Shown here in pieces: positions 51,107 through 60,125 of a stretch of DNA of 64,000 nt. This stretch comes from Eubacterium ventriosum (lineage in GTDB: Bacteria; Bacillota; Clostridia; Lachnospirales; Lachnospiraceae). The DNA lies in the NCBI RefSeq assembly GCF_025150745.1, contig NZ_CP102282.1, positions 693,501 to 757,500 of the forward strand, read 5' to 3'. The notes beneath the pieces are model-generated. The model saw nothing but the letters and a program-made list of their open reading frames with translations, did no database searches and had not been told where the DNA came from. Numbering within the stretch: position 1 is the stretch's first letter; every line of letters begins with the position of its first letter. The position numbers were made by a program, and so were the translations under genes.

Positions 51107-54100
51107 CTATATTTCGTTATCTACTTTCACGAGTTTTCCCATGACAAGGAAGCGTCCTGTGCCGCCCGGCGTACAGGTAGAAAGGGTCAGTACCTTATCG
51201 CTGCAGGTCACAGTCACATCACTTTCCACCGCGGAACGTTCCTTCATAGCTGTAAGCCAGGTAGTATAAGCACCGTCATCCTTCCAGGAAAGCTGCCAGG
51301 GAGAAGTTTCACTGCCGGATTCTTCCGGCTTTGCTGCAAACGCCGCAAAGATCTCCATGACATAACCACCCTTCGGAGTAACGAGATACATCTGCCTGTG
51401 GGTATCAAAGTAACTTTGTTCATCGTACCGGTTCAGCAGAGCAAACATGGAACCATCCCGCATATTATGGCCGTAGACGATCGTATTGCGGTCTGAAAAA
51501 CCTGCCTGATTTTCATAGTCGGCAAACAGGCAGCCAACCTTGTTGTAGGTCCCGTCATAAAGATGGTTCAGGTAATACTCGTTGTTGTCAGTCTGCGTCA
51601 CCGGATAATTGAGCACCGTATCAGGAAGGGAAAGCCATCCGATGATGTCCGGTCCATTTTCACGGAGCGCTTCAAAGTCTACCGAAGGCAGGACAATATC
51701 GGCATCGTCCTGTTTTGTTTCCGTTGGATCGGTTGCCTGTTCCGGGGAGGCTGTCTGCTCCGGTACTTCCACATATCCGGCAAGATCCTGATAGGCATCT
51801 TTACTCTCGGCATACTGGTTTAAGTCACGGAACACCAAAAAACCGCTGCCAAAAGCCACCAGAACGCAGAGTGAAAGGACAGAAATCCCGACAGCCGTTC
51901 TTTTCGGGGAAGTCCTGCTGTATTTTCCCTTTTTGAAATAATACACAGCAAATACGCTGCCGCCAATCAGTGCGGCTGCCAACAGTCCGCCATATAGGAA
52001 AATATACGGATCATCCCCGGTCTGCGGTACCGGCTTTTGAGGGGTGGAAGGATTGGACGGAACAGAAGGTTTTTCCGGCTTCCCCGGCTTTTCCGGTTTT
52101 TCATTAAAGAACTGGACCGTAGATGTCTGGTCAGCTTTGATCTCCACCGTAGCGGCATCAGGGATGATGTAATCCTTGCTTGCCCGGTTTGCAACTTCTG
52201 TTACGGTATAAATACCGACACGAAGGCCCTTTACTTCAATTACACCGGATTTTGGAGTGGTGAATGTCTCGCAGTAGGAGCCGTCCGCGCTCTTGACCTC
52301 GATGGCAAAACCATCTTTGCGCCCGTCGCTGGAATCCTTTGTGATCTTTAAGTTGCCACGGTAAGCCTCATTGGTAAATCCGTGCCCGGCTTCTCCATTT
52401 TCCACAACTGCGACCTGTCCATCTTCTGTGATGGAAAAATAGTAAGCGTTTGGATCAGGCTGATAGCCCTCCGGCGCTTTGCTTTCTTTTATAAAGTAGC
52501 CGCCAGCCAGAAGGTTTTCCGCCGTATGATAGCCTGCATCGGTTTCTTTCAGCGTACCGATCTTTTGATCGTCAGGATCATATTCCTGGTTGGCGTTGGA
52601 ATCCGCATACAGGTCGAACACCGCACCGGGCAGGAAACGCAGGAAAGAATTCTTGTCTTTCTTATCCTCCTTTTCCACAGGGGAAGGTCCTTCCACAGCT
52701 TCGGTTTTAGTTACCTGCACACTGCCGCGGATCAGGGTGTTTTCCACACGGATCTCAATATGCTGTCCGTCTGCACCGATATATACATGGTGCTGCTGCG
52801 GGCTTACTGTATAAAGGTCAGGGGCAGAGATCTCCTTGACGATCCAGTGTCCGTAAGGAATATTCTCAAAGGAAAAACTGCCGTCTTTTCCGGTAACAGC
52901 AGTAAGCAGTGCATTTTCTTCGGTAAATTCTTCTGTATCAGGTCTAAACAGTCCCATGAGCGCACCGGCCAGCGTGACATCTTCGCCGCCTTCCGGGTTT
53001 TCCCCAACTTTTACACCGTCTACACGCCCGCGGAGAAGTTCATTGGAAACAGCCTTGCCTTCATTGACAAGGATCTGTACCAGGGCGGTTTCCTGTCCGG
53101 CATATTCAAAGACGACCGGATATTTCTGATCCGAAAGGATATAGGCGCCGTTGGTCGTGCGTTCCTTGACATAATAGCTGCCAAAAGGCAGGTCGGAGGC
53201 GAAGGAAGCACTGTAACCGCCGGATTCATCAGACGAAACAGAGACCACTTCCAGAAGTCCATCTGCCGGGATCACGCTGCCATCTGCCGCCGTCAGGTCT
53301 GCGGAAGCATAAAGTCCAAAGGAAATATCCTTATATTCCTCGTTCATGCCAAGACCGAACAGGTCATTGGTCTCCATTGCCTTGAAAAGTGTGACATCCA
53401 CTTTCTGTCGTTCGTCATAAAGACCTGTTGCTGCCTGTGTGACCTCCACGGTCTCACCCGCATAGGTCAGTTCCACATATTCCGGTTGAGGATTCAGCAC
53501 ACAACCGGAAGGAGCCTGACGTTCCTCCAGACGGTAACGGCCAAGATAGAGAAGCCCGCTTTTCGCTGTGCCGTCCTCGCCGGTCGTAAGGGTTTCCACA
53601 ACCGTATCTTTTTCTGCCCGCAAGGTACCGTCACCGGTATAAATATCTTCATCTGCGATCACGTCATAGATCGCTCCGGGAAGTCCGGAAACCTCATACA
53701 CAGGTTGGTACAGTCCGTCGTTTTCCTGGACAGAAGCAAATACTTCTCCGGTCTTTGTGATGGTAAGCTGGCCTTTCTGCGGCATATTGTACTGAGTGAC
53801 CGTCACAACCGCCTCGCTGCCGTCAATGGTAAACGGTACCGGCCGATCGGAAAGCACATAGCCATAAGGGGCAGCCACCTCATAAAGTTCATAATCCCCA
53901 GCGGCCAAAGGCTCCGGCAGCATCAGCCAGCCCTCGTCAGAAACATAGAAGGTATCCAGTGTTTCCGGGTTCGGATAGTAGACGGTCTGGGTGATAAATT
54001 CCCCGGTGGAAAGATCCTTGATCTGAAAACCGGTTCCGGTCACAGGGATAATCTTTCCGGTCTCTGCGTCACATTTTTCAACTTTCAGACGGGCTGTGAT

Positions 54101-56008
54101 GGTGCGGTTGTTCAGAATATAGCTATAAGTCTTTCCGTCAGAGGAAATGAATACCGTAAAGTCCGGGACAAAGGCTTTGCCTTCCTCGCCTGCGATCTGA
54201 TGGACCGTATAATGCCCATAAGGAAGCGGTTTACTGGAAGCAAAACCATCCGCATCCGTGGTAAGAAGGTCACGTTCACTTTCCTTTGCCGCGTCATAGC
54301 TTCCGGCTGCCTTTAAGTAAACTTCAAAGACTGCGCCTGCTTCCGGGCGTTCGATGATACCGGCATTGGAATCGTCGGTATTTTCGTCCTCAGGCACATC
54401 CGGGTCCAGGTCATCGGTGTGCTTGACAAGCTGGATATTTCCGTAAATAACCGTTTCCGTCACCTGATTTTCTGTGGTATTGAGTTCCACTTCATACTGG
54501 GAAGGGGATGCACCCACTTCATAAATAGTTTCATTCAGAAGATACCCGGTGCTCGGTTCGATTTCCCGGATCGTCCAGCCATCCCCGCATACATAATAGC
54601 GGGTCATAAAGCTGCCATCTGACCCGGTAGTATAAGTGTCGATCAGTTCGCCATCACGGAAGATCCCATAGGTCGCCCCTGCAAGAGTGGCATCCCCCTG
54701 AGCATTTCCGGTGTCAGCATCACTCTTTACCACATGGACGCGGAATTTCTTCAAGATATTGCTGAAATGTACCGAAGAAGTCTGCCCGCTTTCAATGGTC
54801 ACGTACTGTGCGGAAGGGGTCACATAGCGGTCCACCGGAAGTTCTTTTACCAGATAGGTTCCCGGCAGGAGCTTCTTTTCAATCTGGCCGTTTTCTCCGG
54901 TCGTAACTTCCTCATTGACTTCATTTCCCAAAATGTCCGTACCGGAGATATGGAAGGTGATACCGGAAACAATGGCGTCCTCACTGGTCTTGACAAGTTT
55001 TGCAGTACCGTAAGTTTCCGTTTTGATCTTTACAAAGAAGGAAACCGGATCGCTGGCGCCGGTCATCATGGTCTGGTAGCCGGGTCTGCCCCAAATCAGC
55101 ATGTCGTTTGCCACCGGGATATTCTTTCGGAATTCAAACAGCACCGGGTCCATCATCATCTGCCTGCTGGTAAAGGTGTATTCATTTCCGTTTCTTGTCA
55201 CAGAAACGCCGCTGCCTTTCAAAGCCTCCAGGTCGATCTTCAAGTTGTTGGTATCTGTGACCGTCAGGGTATAGACCTTTTTTTCAACATCCCATTTCAG
55301 TTCCAGTTCCGGTGCTTCGCTTTTCTTAGAAGAAGTAAAGGAAGGGACTGTGGAATGGGAAGCAACCTGTGCCAGAATCCAGTCATAGGCTTTTTCTGCC
55401 GGTCGTCCGGCGATCACGCTAAAATACTGGTCGGCGTCTGCGTGGCCGTTTCCGTGGCGGCTGTACGGATCGCTTCTAAGCTGCTGCTGGTATTCCCAGA
55501 GGATGATCTGGGTCGCCATCTTATAGTCGTCCTCGTTGATCCCGGAAACAGGGAGCGCCGCACCGGGTTTCCAGCCATAGATCGCAGTCAGGGTGATCCC
55601 CCTCCTTGCCTCGGCAGGAAGCAGGTTCAGATATTGGCTGTTGGTCCCGCTTTCTGAAACATAGGTGTTTTCCGAAGTATGGTAAGGAATCCCGCTCTCC
55701 ACACAGTAAACCTGGTGGCTGATCCCGTCAGAATCCGTCAGCATATAATGCCGGTAAGCATTGCCCCCGGAACTGGTGTGTACGTCGATGGTTCCGTCTG
55801 TATGGTAGGCAAGATAGGTGTAAGGCGCCGGGGCGCGGTAGTGGTTCCCATCAGAGCCTACATACTGGTCGCCCAGCCAGGAGCTTGCCGTCTGTCCGAC
55901 AGACATGGCAAAAGCCTGAGCCGGAAGAAGCCCCAAAATGCTTGCCATACAAAGCAAAAACGCCAACAGCTTGCGAAAGCCGCGGCGTCTGGTTATGATA
56001 TGTTCCAT
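51107..56008 (-). CDS. Giant thioester/Cna-B adhesin fused to a class B sortase
   Basis: 1633 residues. Signal peptide (about 1-34, ending AQAFA). The thioester-type domain has Cys102 (QVYCVESG) and Gln167 (ATQIILWEY). About nine SpaA/Cna-B repeats follow (GATYGIFRDGEL, GAVFEVYLKAAG, EVAAPYGYVLS and similar). Sorting signal VPQTG near 1327-1331, membrane helix (about 1336-1357) and basic KKGKYSRTSPKR. Instead of stopping, the frame continues into a second helix (about 1372-1393) and a sortase domain with His1514 (VYGHNM), Cys1612 (LSTCTP) and Arg1619. Normally substrate and sortase are separate neighbouring genes. ATG 56008 follows GTGAGGA. Acts at the cell surface, probably in mating-pair contact. 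Confidence 0.9.
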   Translation of the reverse strand: MEHIITRRRGFRKLLAFLLCMASILGLLPAQAFAMSVGQTASSWLGDQYVGSDGNHYRAPAPYTYLAYHTDGTIDVHTSSGGNAYRHYMLTDSDGISHQVYCVESGIPYHTSENTYVSESGTNSQYLNLLPAEARRGITLTAIYGWKPGAALPVSGINEDDYKMATQIILWEYQQQLRSDPYSRHGNGHADADQYFSVIAGRPAEKAYDWILAQVASHSTVPSFTSSKKSEAPELELKWDVEKKVYTLTVTDTNNLKIDLEALKGSGVSVTRNGNEYTFTSRQMMMDPVLFEFRKNIPVANDMLIWGRPGYQTMMTGASDPVSFFVKIKTETYGTAKLVKTSEDAIVSGITFHISGTDILGNEVNEEVTTGENGQIEKKLLPGTYLVKELPVDRYVTPSAQYVTIESGQTSSVHFSNILKKFRVHVVKSDADTGNAQGDATLAGATYGIFRDGELIDTYTTGSDGSFMTRYYVCGDGWTIREIEPSTGYLLNETIYEVGASPSQYEVELNTTENQVTETVIYGNIQLVKHTDDLDPDVPEDENTDDSNAGIIERPEAGAVFEVYLKAAGSYDAAKESERDLLTTDADGFASSKPLPYGHYTVHQIAGEEGKAFVPDFTVFISSDGKTYSYILNNRTITARLKVEKCDAETGKIIPVTGTGFQIKDLSTGEFITQTVYYPNPETLDTFYVSDEGWLMLPEPLAAGDYELYEVAAPYGYVLSDRPVPFTIDGSEAVVTVTQYNMPQKGQLTITKTGEVFASVQENDGLYQPVYEVSGLPGAIYDVIADEDIYTGDGTLRAEKDTVVETLTTGEDGTAKSGLLYLGRYRLEERQAPSGCVLNPQPEYVELTYAGETVEVTQAATGLYDERQKVDVTLFKAMETNDLFGLGMNEEYKDISFGLYASADLTAADGSVIPADGLLEVVSVSSDESGGYSASFASDLPFGSYYVKERTTNGAYILSDQKYPVVFEYAGQETALVQILVNEGKAVSNELLRGRVDGVKVGENPEGGEDVTLAGALMGLFRPDTEEFTEENALLTAVTGKDGSFSFENIPYGHWIVKEISAPDLYTVSPQQHHVYIGADGQHIEIRVENTLIRGSVQVTKTEAVEGPSPVEKEDKKDKNSFLRFLPGAVFDLYADSNANQEYDPDDQKIGTLKETDAGYHTAENLLAGGYFIKESKAPEGYQPDPNAYYFSITEDGQVAVVENGEAGHGFTNEAYRGNLKITKDSSDGRKDGFAIEVKSADGSYCETFTTPKSGVIEVKGLRVGIYTVTEVANRASKDYIIPDAATVEIKADQTSTVQFFNEKPEKPGKPEKPSVPSNPSTPQKPVPQTGDDPYIFLYGGLLAAALIGGSVFAVYYFKKGKYSRTSPKRTAVGISVLSLCVLVAFGSGFLVFRDLNQYAESKDAYQDLAGYVEVPEQTASPEQATDPTETKQDDADIVLPSVDFEALRENGPDIIGWLSLPDTVLNYPVTQTDNNEYYLNHLYDGTYNKVGCLFADYENQAGFSDRNTIVYGHNMRDGSMFALLNRYDEQSYFDTHRQMYLVTPKGGYVMEIFAAFAAKPEESGSETSPWQLSWKDDGAYTTWLTAMKERSAVESDVTVTCSDKVLTLSTCTPGGTGRFLVMGKLVKVDNEI

Positions 56009-56047
56009 GAAAAAATCCTCACTTTCATAAAATCTAAAAGGACAGCC

Positions 56048-57160
56048 TTATTTGCTGTCCTTGTCGTCAAAATCGTCCTCTGAAAGATATTCCGGTTCCC
56101 CGTATGCCTCATCCGGGTCAAAGCCTTCGCCATAACCGTCATCCTCAAATTCCGCATCGTCCTCGGCCTGCTGTTTCGGACGCACGATTTTTACATAGTA
56201 ACCGATTCCGCCGACCGCAAGTAAGGCAACAAGGATAAACAGGATCGTGCCGACGCTGCCGGTTTCTTTCTTCGGCTTTTCCGGTTCTGCCGGTTTTTCA
56301 GTTTCCGTCGGCTTTTCTTTTCCTTTGCAGCCATTTAAGTCATTTTTGCAGACCGGGCAGCCGGTATTGACTTTTCCCGCCTCACATTTTTCTGTGCAGC
56401 TGCAGCTTTCTTCCTGGGGAATCATGCTCATGCTGCCATTGTTCTTTTCTGCAAGCGCCATCAGGTCGGACTCTGTGACGCCGTTTAAGAAGTAGACATT
56501 GTTATCTTCCCGTTTCCCGTCGATCACCAGATAAAAGACATTGCCCGCGTCCGTAGTGATGGTGTAAAACTGTTTTTCCCCATCCGTACCACTGATGTTG
56601 TCCTGTACCGTTCCGGTGCCTTCCGGGGTAAATGCACCTTCCGGGACCGCAGAAGTATTTTCCTGCTGTCCGGTACTGTTATCTGAACCGGAAGAATTTC
56701 CGCCGCCGGAAGGAGTTGCAACGTTTGAGCCGGAAGGTTTTTCTTCCTTAGGCGGTTTTGTCTGTGTACCGGACGGACTCTGGGGTGCTGCCACAGCAGG
56801 TTTCTTTTCAGGAGCCGGTTCTTTGTAATACGGATTATCCAGCTTTACCGCATCAGAACGGTTTCCTGCATAATCCTTTGCGTATATGCTTACCTGTTTT
56901 TCTGTTCCTGCATAATCTTTTAGTGCAACCGACGCTTTCCCATCGGTAAGGGAGTTGATACGGTTTTCATCAACAAAGACCGCCTCCACGCCGGATAGAT
57001 CGTCACTGCTTTCTATTTTCAGGGCATCGCCCTCCAGGGAAGCAGTCAGCGTTGGCGGTGTGGTGTCTTTGGAACCGCCGGCATGAGCCGTTACAGGTAA
57101 TGCGCTGACACTTACAAGAAGCGTAAGCGCCAGCAGCAGGGAAAGTTTTTTAAGCCTCAT
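56048..57160 (-). CDS. CD1107-family ICE protein (DUF4366)
   Basis: About 370 residues. Signal peptide (LSLLLALTLLVSVSALPVTAHA). An Ig-like extracellular part contains TPPTLTASLEGDALKI; a long Pro/Ser/Gly linker follows, then the DUF4366 core (FYTITTDAGNVFYLVIDG and VYFLNGVTESDLMAL). A Cys-rich stretch comes next, then one membrane helix (VGTILFILVALLAVGGIGYYV) and an acidic cytosolic tail. Surface part of the transfer apparatus. Start ATG 57160, 6 bases after AAGGAGG; overlaps DUF4315 by 11 bases. Confidence 0.88.
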   Translation of the reverse strand: MRLKKLSLLLALTLLVSVSALPVTAHAGGSKDTTPPTLTASLEGDALKIESSDDLSGVEAVFVDENRINSLTDGKASVALKDYAGTEKQVSIYAKDYAGNRSDAVKLDNPYYKEPAPEKKPAVAAPQSPSGTQTKPPKEEKPSGSNVATPSGGGNSSGSDNSTGQQENTSAVPEGAFTPEGTGTVQDNISGTDGEKQFYTITTDAGNVFYLVIDGKREDNNVYFLNGVTESDLMALAEKNNGSMSMIPQEESCSCTEKCEAGKVNTGCPVCKNDLNGCKGKEKPTETEKPAEPEKPKKETGSVGTILFILVALLAVGGIGYYVKIVRPKQQAEDDAEFEDDGYGEGFDPDEAYGEPEYLSEDDFDDKDSK

Positions 57161-57395
57161 GCACATCCTCCTTCTCCTGCGGTAAAATAGTTTCCGAAGG
57201 GGCCGCCTGCTGTGATTTCAAAAAATCCGCAAGCTGCTGGGGCGTCAGTTTGAAACTGCGCGCCACCGCCACATAATCGGTATTTTCCAGCTCCGTTTTC
57301 TGTTCCTCCAGCTTATGGAGCTTTGCCTGCATTTCCGCAATCTTTGTTTTGGTCTTTTCAATTTCCTTTTCCAGTTTTTCAATTTTAGGATTCAA
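57150..57395 (-). CDS. DUF4315-family coiled-coil protein
   Basis: 81 residues. Nearly all coiled coil (IEKLEKEIEKTKTKIAEMQA, KLHKLEEQKTELEN), then SFKLTPQQLADFLKSQQ. Start is TTG 57395, 7 bases after GGAGG. Always placed between the CD1107- and CD1108-type genes in this ICE family; function unknown. Confidence 0.88.
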   Translation of the reverse strand: MNPKIEKLEKEIEKTKTKIAEMQAKLHKLEEQKTELENTDYVAVARSFKLTPQQLADFLKSQQAAPSETILPQEKEDVHEA

Positions 57396-57413
57396 TTTAT
57401 TACCTCCAATCTG

Positions 57414-60092
57414 TTAAGGCAGACGCCCAAATGTATAAAAATGCTGCTGCCAGTAGCTTGTATTGATGTTGGCATAAGAGATCGGGTCTCCGCAGTGGAT
57501 CATCATTCCATTTCCTACATAGATCCCTACATGGCTTGCGCCGCTGGTATTGTAGGTCCCCTGGAAGAAGATCAGGTCGCCCGGTTTTGCATCTGCGCTT
57601 GATACCGGCGTACATACACCTAAAAGACCGTCCGCAGTCAGCCTTCCGAAATTCCAGCCGACGCCGCAGTTGTTGATCACCCAGGACACATAGCCGGAAC
57701 AGTCAAAGGAAGTGGAAGGGCTTGCGCCTCCCCATACATACGGATAGCCAAGATATTTTTCCGCCTCGGCCATCATTGCAGCAAACTGTTCATCCGCAAG
57801 GGCTTCCGGTGGAATGTCATAATCGAAGTAGTTTCCTGTGCCGCCTGAACCAACTTCCGGCAGGTGCCGTTCGCTGGTATCGCCGGTATCAGCAAAATAC
57901 AGGGGATTCAAATACTGACCGTCAACCAGGACTTCTAAATGCAGGTGGGGACCGGTGGAATTTCCGGTATTCCCGACCTTTGCGATCACATCCCCGGCTT
58001 TGACCTCCTGCCCGGCAGAAACAAGGATCTGGGAACAGTGCCCGTATTTGGTCGTCAGGGTATGTCCTTCGTATGCCTCGCCTTCAATGGCAACACATAA
58101 GCCATAACCGCTGGCATTTCCCGCAAGGGTGACTGTTCCGTCATGCCCGGCAAGGATCTCTGTGCCCTCCGGCATCCCGATGTCCACACCGGTGTGATAG
58201 TTCTTTTCCCCGCTGATGGGATGTACCCGGTAGCCGTAGTAGCTGGTCACATAAGGGAGCCAGTTGGTGCCAAAGATATTTTTGACATACTGGCGGTTTC
58301 CTTTTGTCTGCAGCAGGATCTCGCAGATCTCTTTCTGGTCTGCGTTCATCCGGGAAACGACCAGGTTTTCCAGAGGTGTGACTGTGAGCTTGACATTTAA
58401 GATGCGCCATTCATAAGGCACTTCCTCCTGGGTTTCTTCCCCGGTTTCCGGGTCAACGGAAGTTTCGGTGCGGTAACGGATCTCGGTTTCTTCTGAAAAG
58501 GACAGGGTATATTGTTCCTGGAAAAGCTGCCGCAGCACGCTTTCCACTTCATCGTAAGTAAATCCCTGATAAGCAGAAGTCAGATACCCCATCAGCACAT
58601 ACGGGTCATGCTCGATCGCACCCAGGTTATACCGGTATTCGTCATAACCGGGGCGGTCTGATTCCACCCTGTCTATTTCCATTTGCAGATCTGTTTCCCA
58701 CTCGGTATAGGTAAGCTCCGCCTGATTGATGTCCTGATCGTCTGCAAGATAGGTAGAAGCAGCCAGACTTCCCAGACCGCCGGTCCCAATATTGGAGAAC
58801 GTGGAAAACAGGGACATGATCAAGAAAATTACCAAAAGGAGAAGCAGGAGGACAAGGCAGATCATAGGGTGCCGTTTGACCGCATGGACAATACCGACGC
58901 TGACCCTCTCTGTTGCGACTGCGGCATTTTTTGCCTGTTTCCCGGCTTCACGGGCAGCCTTGGCATACTGCCTTTTCAGTTTTTGTTTCTGCCATATCCG
59001 GGCAATCGCATGTTTCTTCAGCTCCGGGTGGTCGCTAAGAGCCTGCCGGTAGGCAAGTCTTGCGTTGGCCTTTGCTGATTTTTGCTGTAATTTCGCTGCC
59101 TTTCGGTAGGGGGCAGTTTTATGCCGGTGATATGCCGTGCGAAGCCCCGCCTCGCCCACAAGTTCAGAGCGGTGGGCTGCCTTGATCCCCACATTTTCAT
59201 CCTCTGCCTCATAAATCTTTTTATGAGCGTAACCAATGGCAGTATTGGCGCCCGCCTTGACCGGACGCAGGGGTACAGGTCCTTTTACATGGGCCTTTTG
59301 GGATTTAACCTCCTTTTCAAATTTTAAGTGTTTTTTGGCTTTTCCGGTCTCCGGGTCGGAAACCGTCTCCATGCGCAGTTTCTTCCGGGCCGGCAGACGA
59401 TTTTGCGCCTGCTCTGCTTTTTGTGCAGTCCGTTCCGCCTTCCGTCTTGCATGGGTGAGCTTTTTATCCTTTGTCTCCGGTGGCAGTTCATCCGCAGTAA
59501 ATTCCAGCTTGGATGTTTTCGGCGGTTCGCTATCCACACCCTTTTCCTTTTGTGCTGCCTGTTCCTCCGCCTGTGCCGCTTCCTGAAAACGCTGCTGATA
59601 TTTGTTCCCATGCTGATGTGTCCGATAACGATGTCCCTGACCGGATCTGTCTGTGCCGCTCGGTGGGGCTGATCCTTCGGAAGAAGGTGCATATTGTCCG
59701 GTATCATGGTCTGTCACATCCTCTGTTACAAAAGAACGCCTGGAAACCTCCTGCCGGAAATTGCTTCGTCCGTTGTCCTGTGTCGGGGACTCTGTTCCGG
59801 TAGCATCCGGTATCTCAAAGCGATCCGAAAAAACATCCAAAGCGGCCGCATAAGCATCGCCCTGTTCCAGCAAGGACACCGGTGTTTCCGGTGATAGCTG
59901 GGAAAATTCCGTCTGTACAGGGATGTCCTGCCTGTGTGTCTTGCCGTTGACAGAAGAAGGGGTGTCCCGTGCCCTGCGCAGGTCAAAATCCTGTTCGGTC
60001 TGCCTGGCTGCCGGTTGATCTTCCCCGTGGGAATCACGCACCGGCATCCGGGTATCTTTGCGCTTTCTTTGAAACTCCCTGTCGTGTGCCAT
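57414..60092 (-). CDS. CD1108-family cell-wall hydrolase with M23 and NlpC/P60 domains
   Basis: About 892 residues. Long basic cytosolic N-terminal half with Ala/Lys/Gln-rich repeats; one membrane helix (MICLVLLLLLLVIFLIMSLF, about 415-435). The outside part has an M23 peptidase (HTGVDIGMPEGTEI, YGHCSQI, HLHLEVLVDG) and an NlpC/P60 peptidase (YPYVWGGASPSTSFDCSGYV, then ASHVGIYVGNGMMIHCG). Both catalytic sets look complete. Opens the peptidoglycan for the transfer channel. ATG 60092 is 8 bases after GGAGG. Confidence 0.92.
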   Translation of the reverse strand: MAHDREFQRKRKDTRMPVRDSHGEDQPAARQTEQDFDLRRARDTPSSVNGKTHRQDIPVQTEFSQLSPETPVSLLEQGDAYAAALDVFSDRFEIPDATGTESPTQDNGRSNFRQEVSRRSFVTEDVTDHDTGQYAPSSEGSAPPSGTDRSGQGHRYRTHQHGNKYQQRFQEAAQAEEQAAQKEKGVDSEPPKTSKLEFTADELPPETKDKKLTHARRKAERTAQKAEQAQNRLPARKKLRMETVSDPETGKAKKHLKFEKEVKSQKAHVKGPVPLRPVKAGANTAIGYAHKKIYEAEDENVGIKAAHRSELVGEAGLRTAYHRHKTAPYRKAAKLQQKSAKANARLAYRQALSDHPELKKHAIARIWQKQKLKRQYAKAAREAGKQAKNAAVATERVSVGIVHAVKRHPMICLVLLLLLLVIFLIMSLFSTFSNIGTGGLGSLAASTYLADDQDINQAELTYTEWETDLQMEIDRVESDRPGYDEYRYNLGAIEHDPYVLMGYLTSAYQGFTYDEVESVLRQLFQEQYTLSFSEETEIRYRTETSVDPETGEETQEEVPYEWRILNVKLTVTPLENLVVSRMNADQKEICEILLQTKGNRQYVKNIFGTNWLPYVTSYYGYRVHPISGEKNYHTGVDIGMPEGTEILAGHDGTVTLAGNASGYGLCVAIEGEAYEGHTLTTKYGHCSQILVSAGQEVKAGDVIAKVGNTGNSTGPHLHLEVLVDGQYLNPLYFADTGDTSERHLPEVGSGGTGNYFDYDIPPEALADEQFAAMMAEAEKYLGYPYVWGGASPSTSFDCSGYVSWVINNCGVGWNFGRLTADGLLGVCTPVSSADAKPGDLIFFQGTYNTSGASHVGIYVGNGMMIHCGDPISYANINTSYWQQHFYTFGRLP

Positions 60093-60125
60093 TGTTCTCA
60101 CCTCCGATCCATTTTAATTTTTGTC

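Noticed and set aside
52382..54316. Long + strand open frame (over 600 codons) opposite the adhesin-sortase gene
   Set aside because: It mirrors the Cna-B repeats in antisense, lacks a ribosome site and shows no protein family features; the - strand gene explains the region fully.
51107..56008. Repetitive blocks inside the adhesin gene as a possible CRISPR or tandem DNA repeat
   Set aside because: The repetition is at protein level (Cna-B domains) with diverged DNA; no regular spacer-repeat units.
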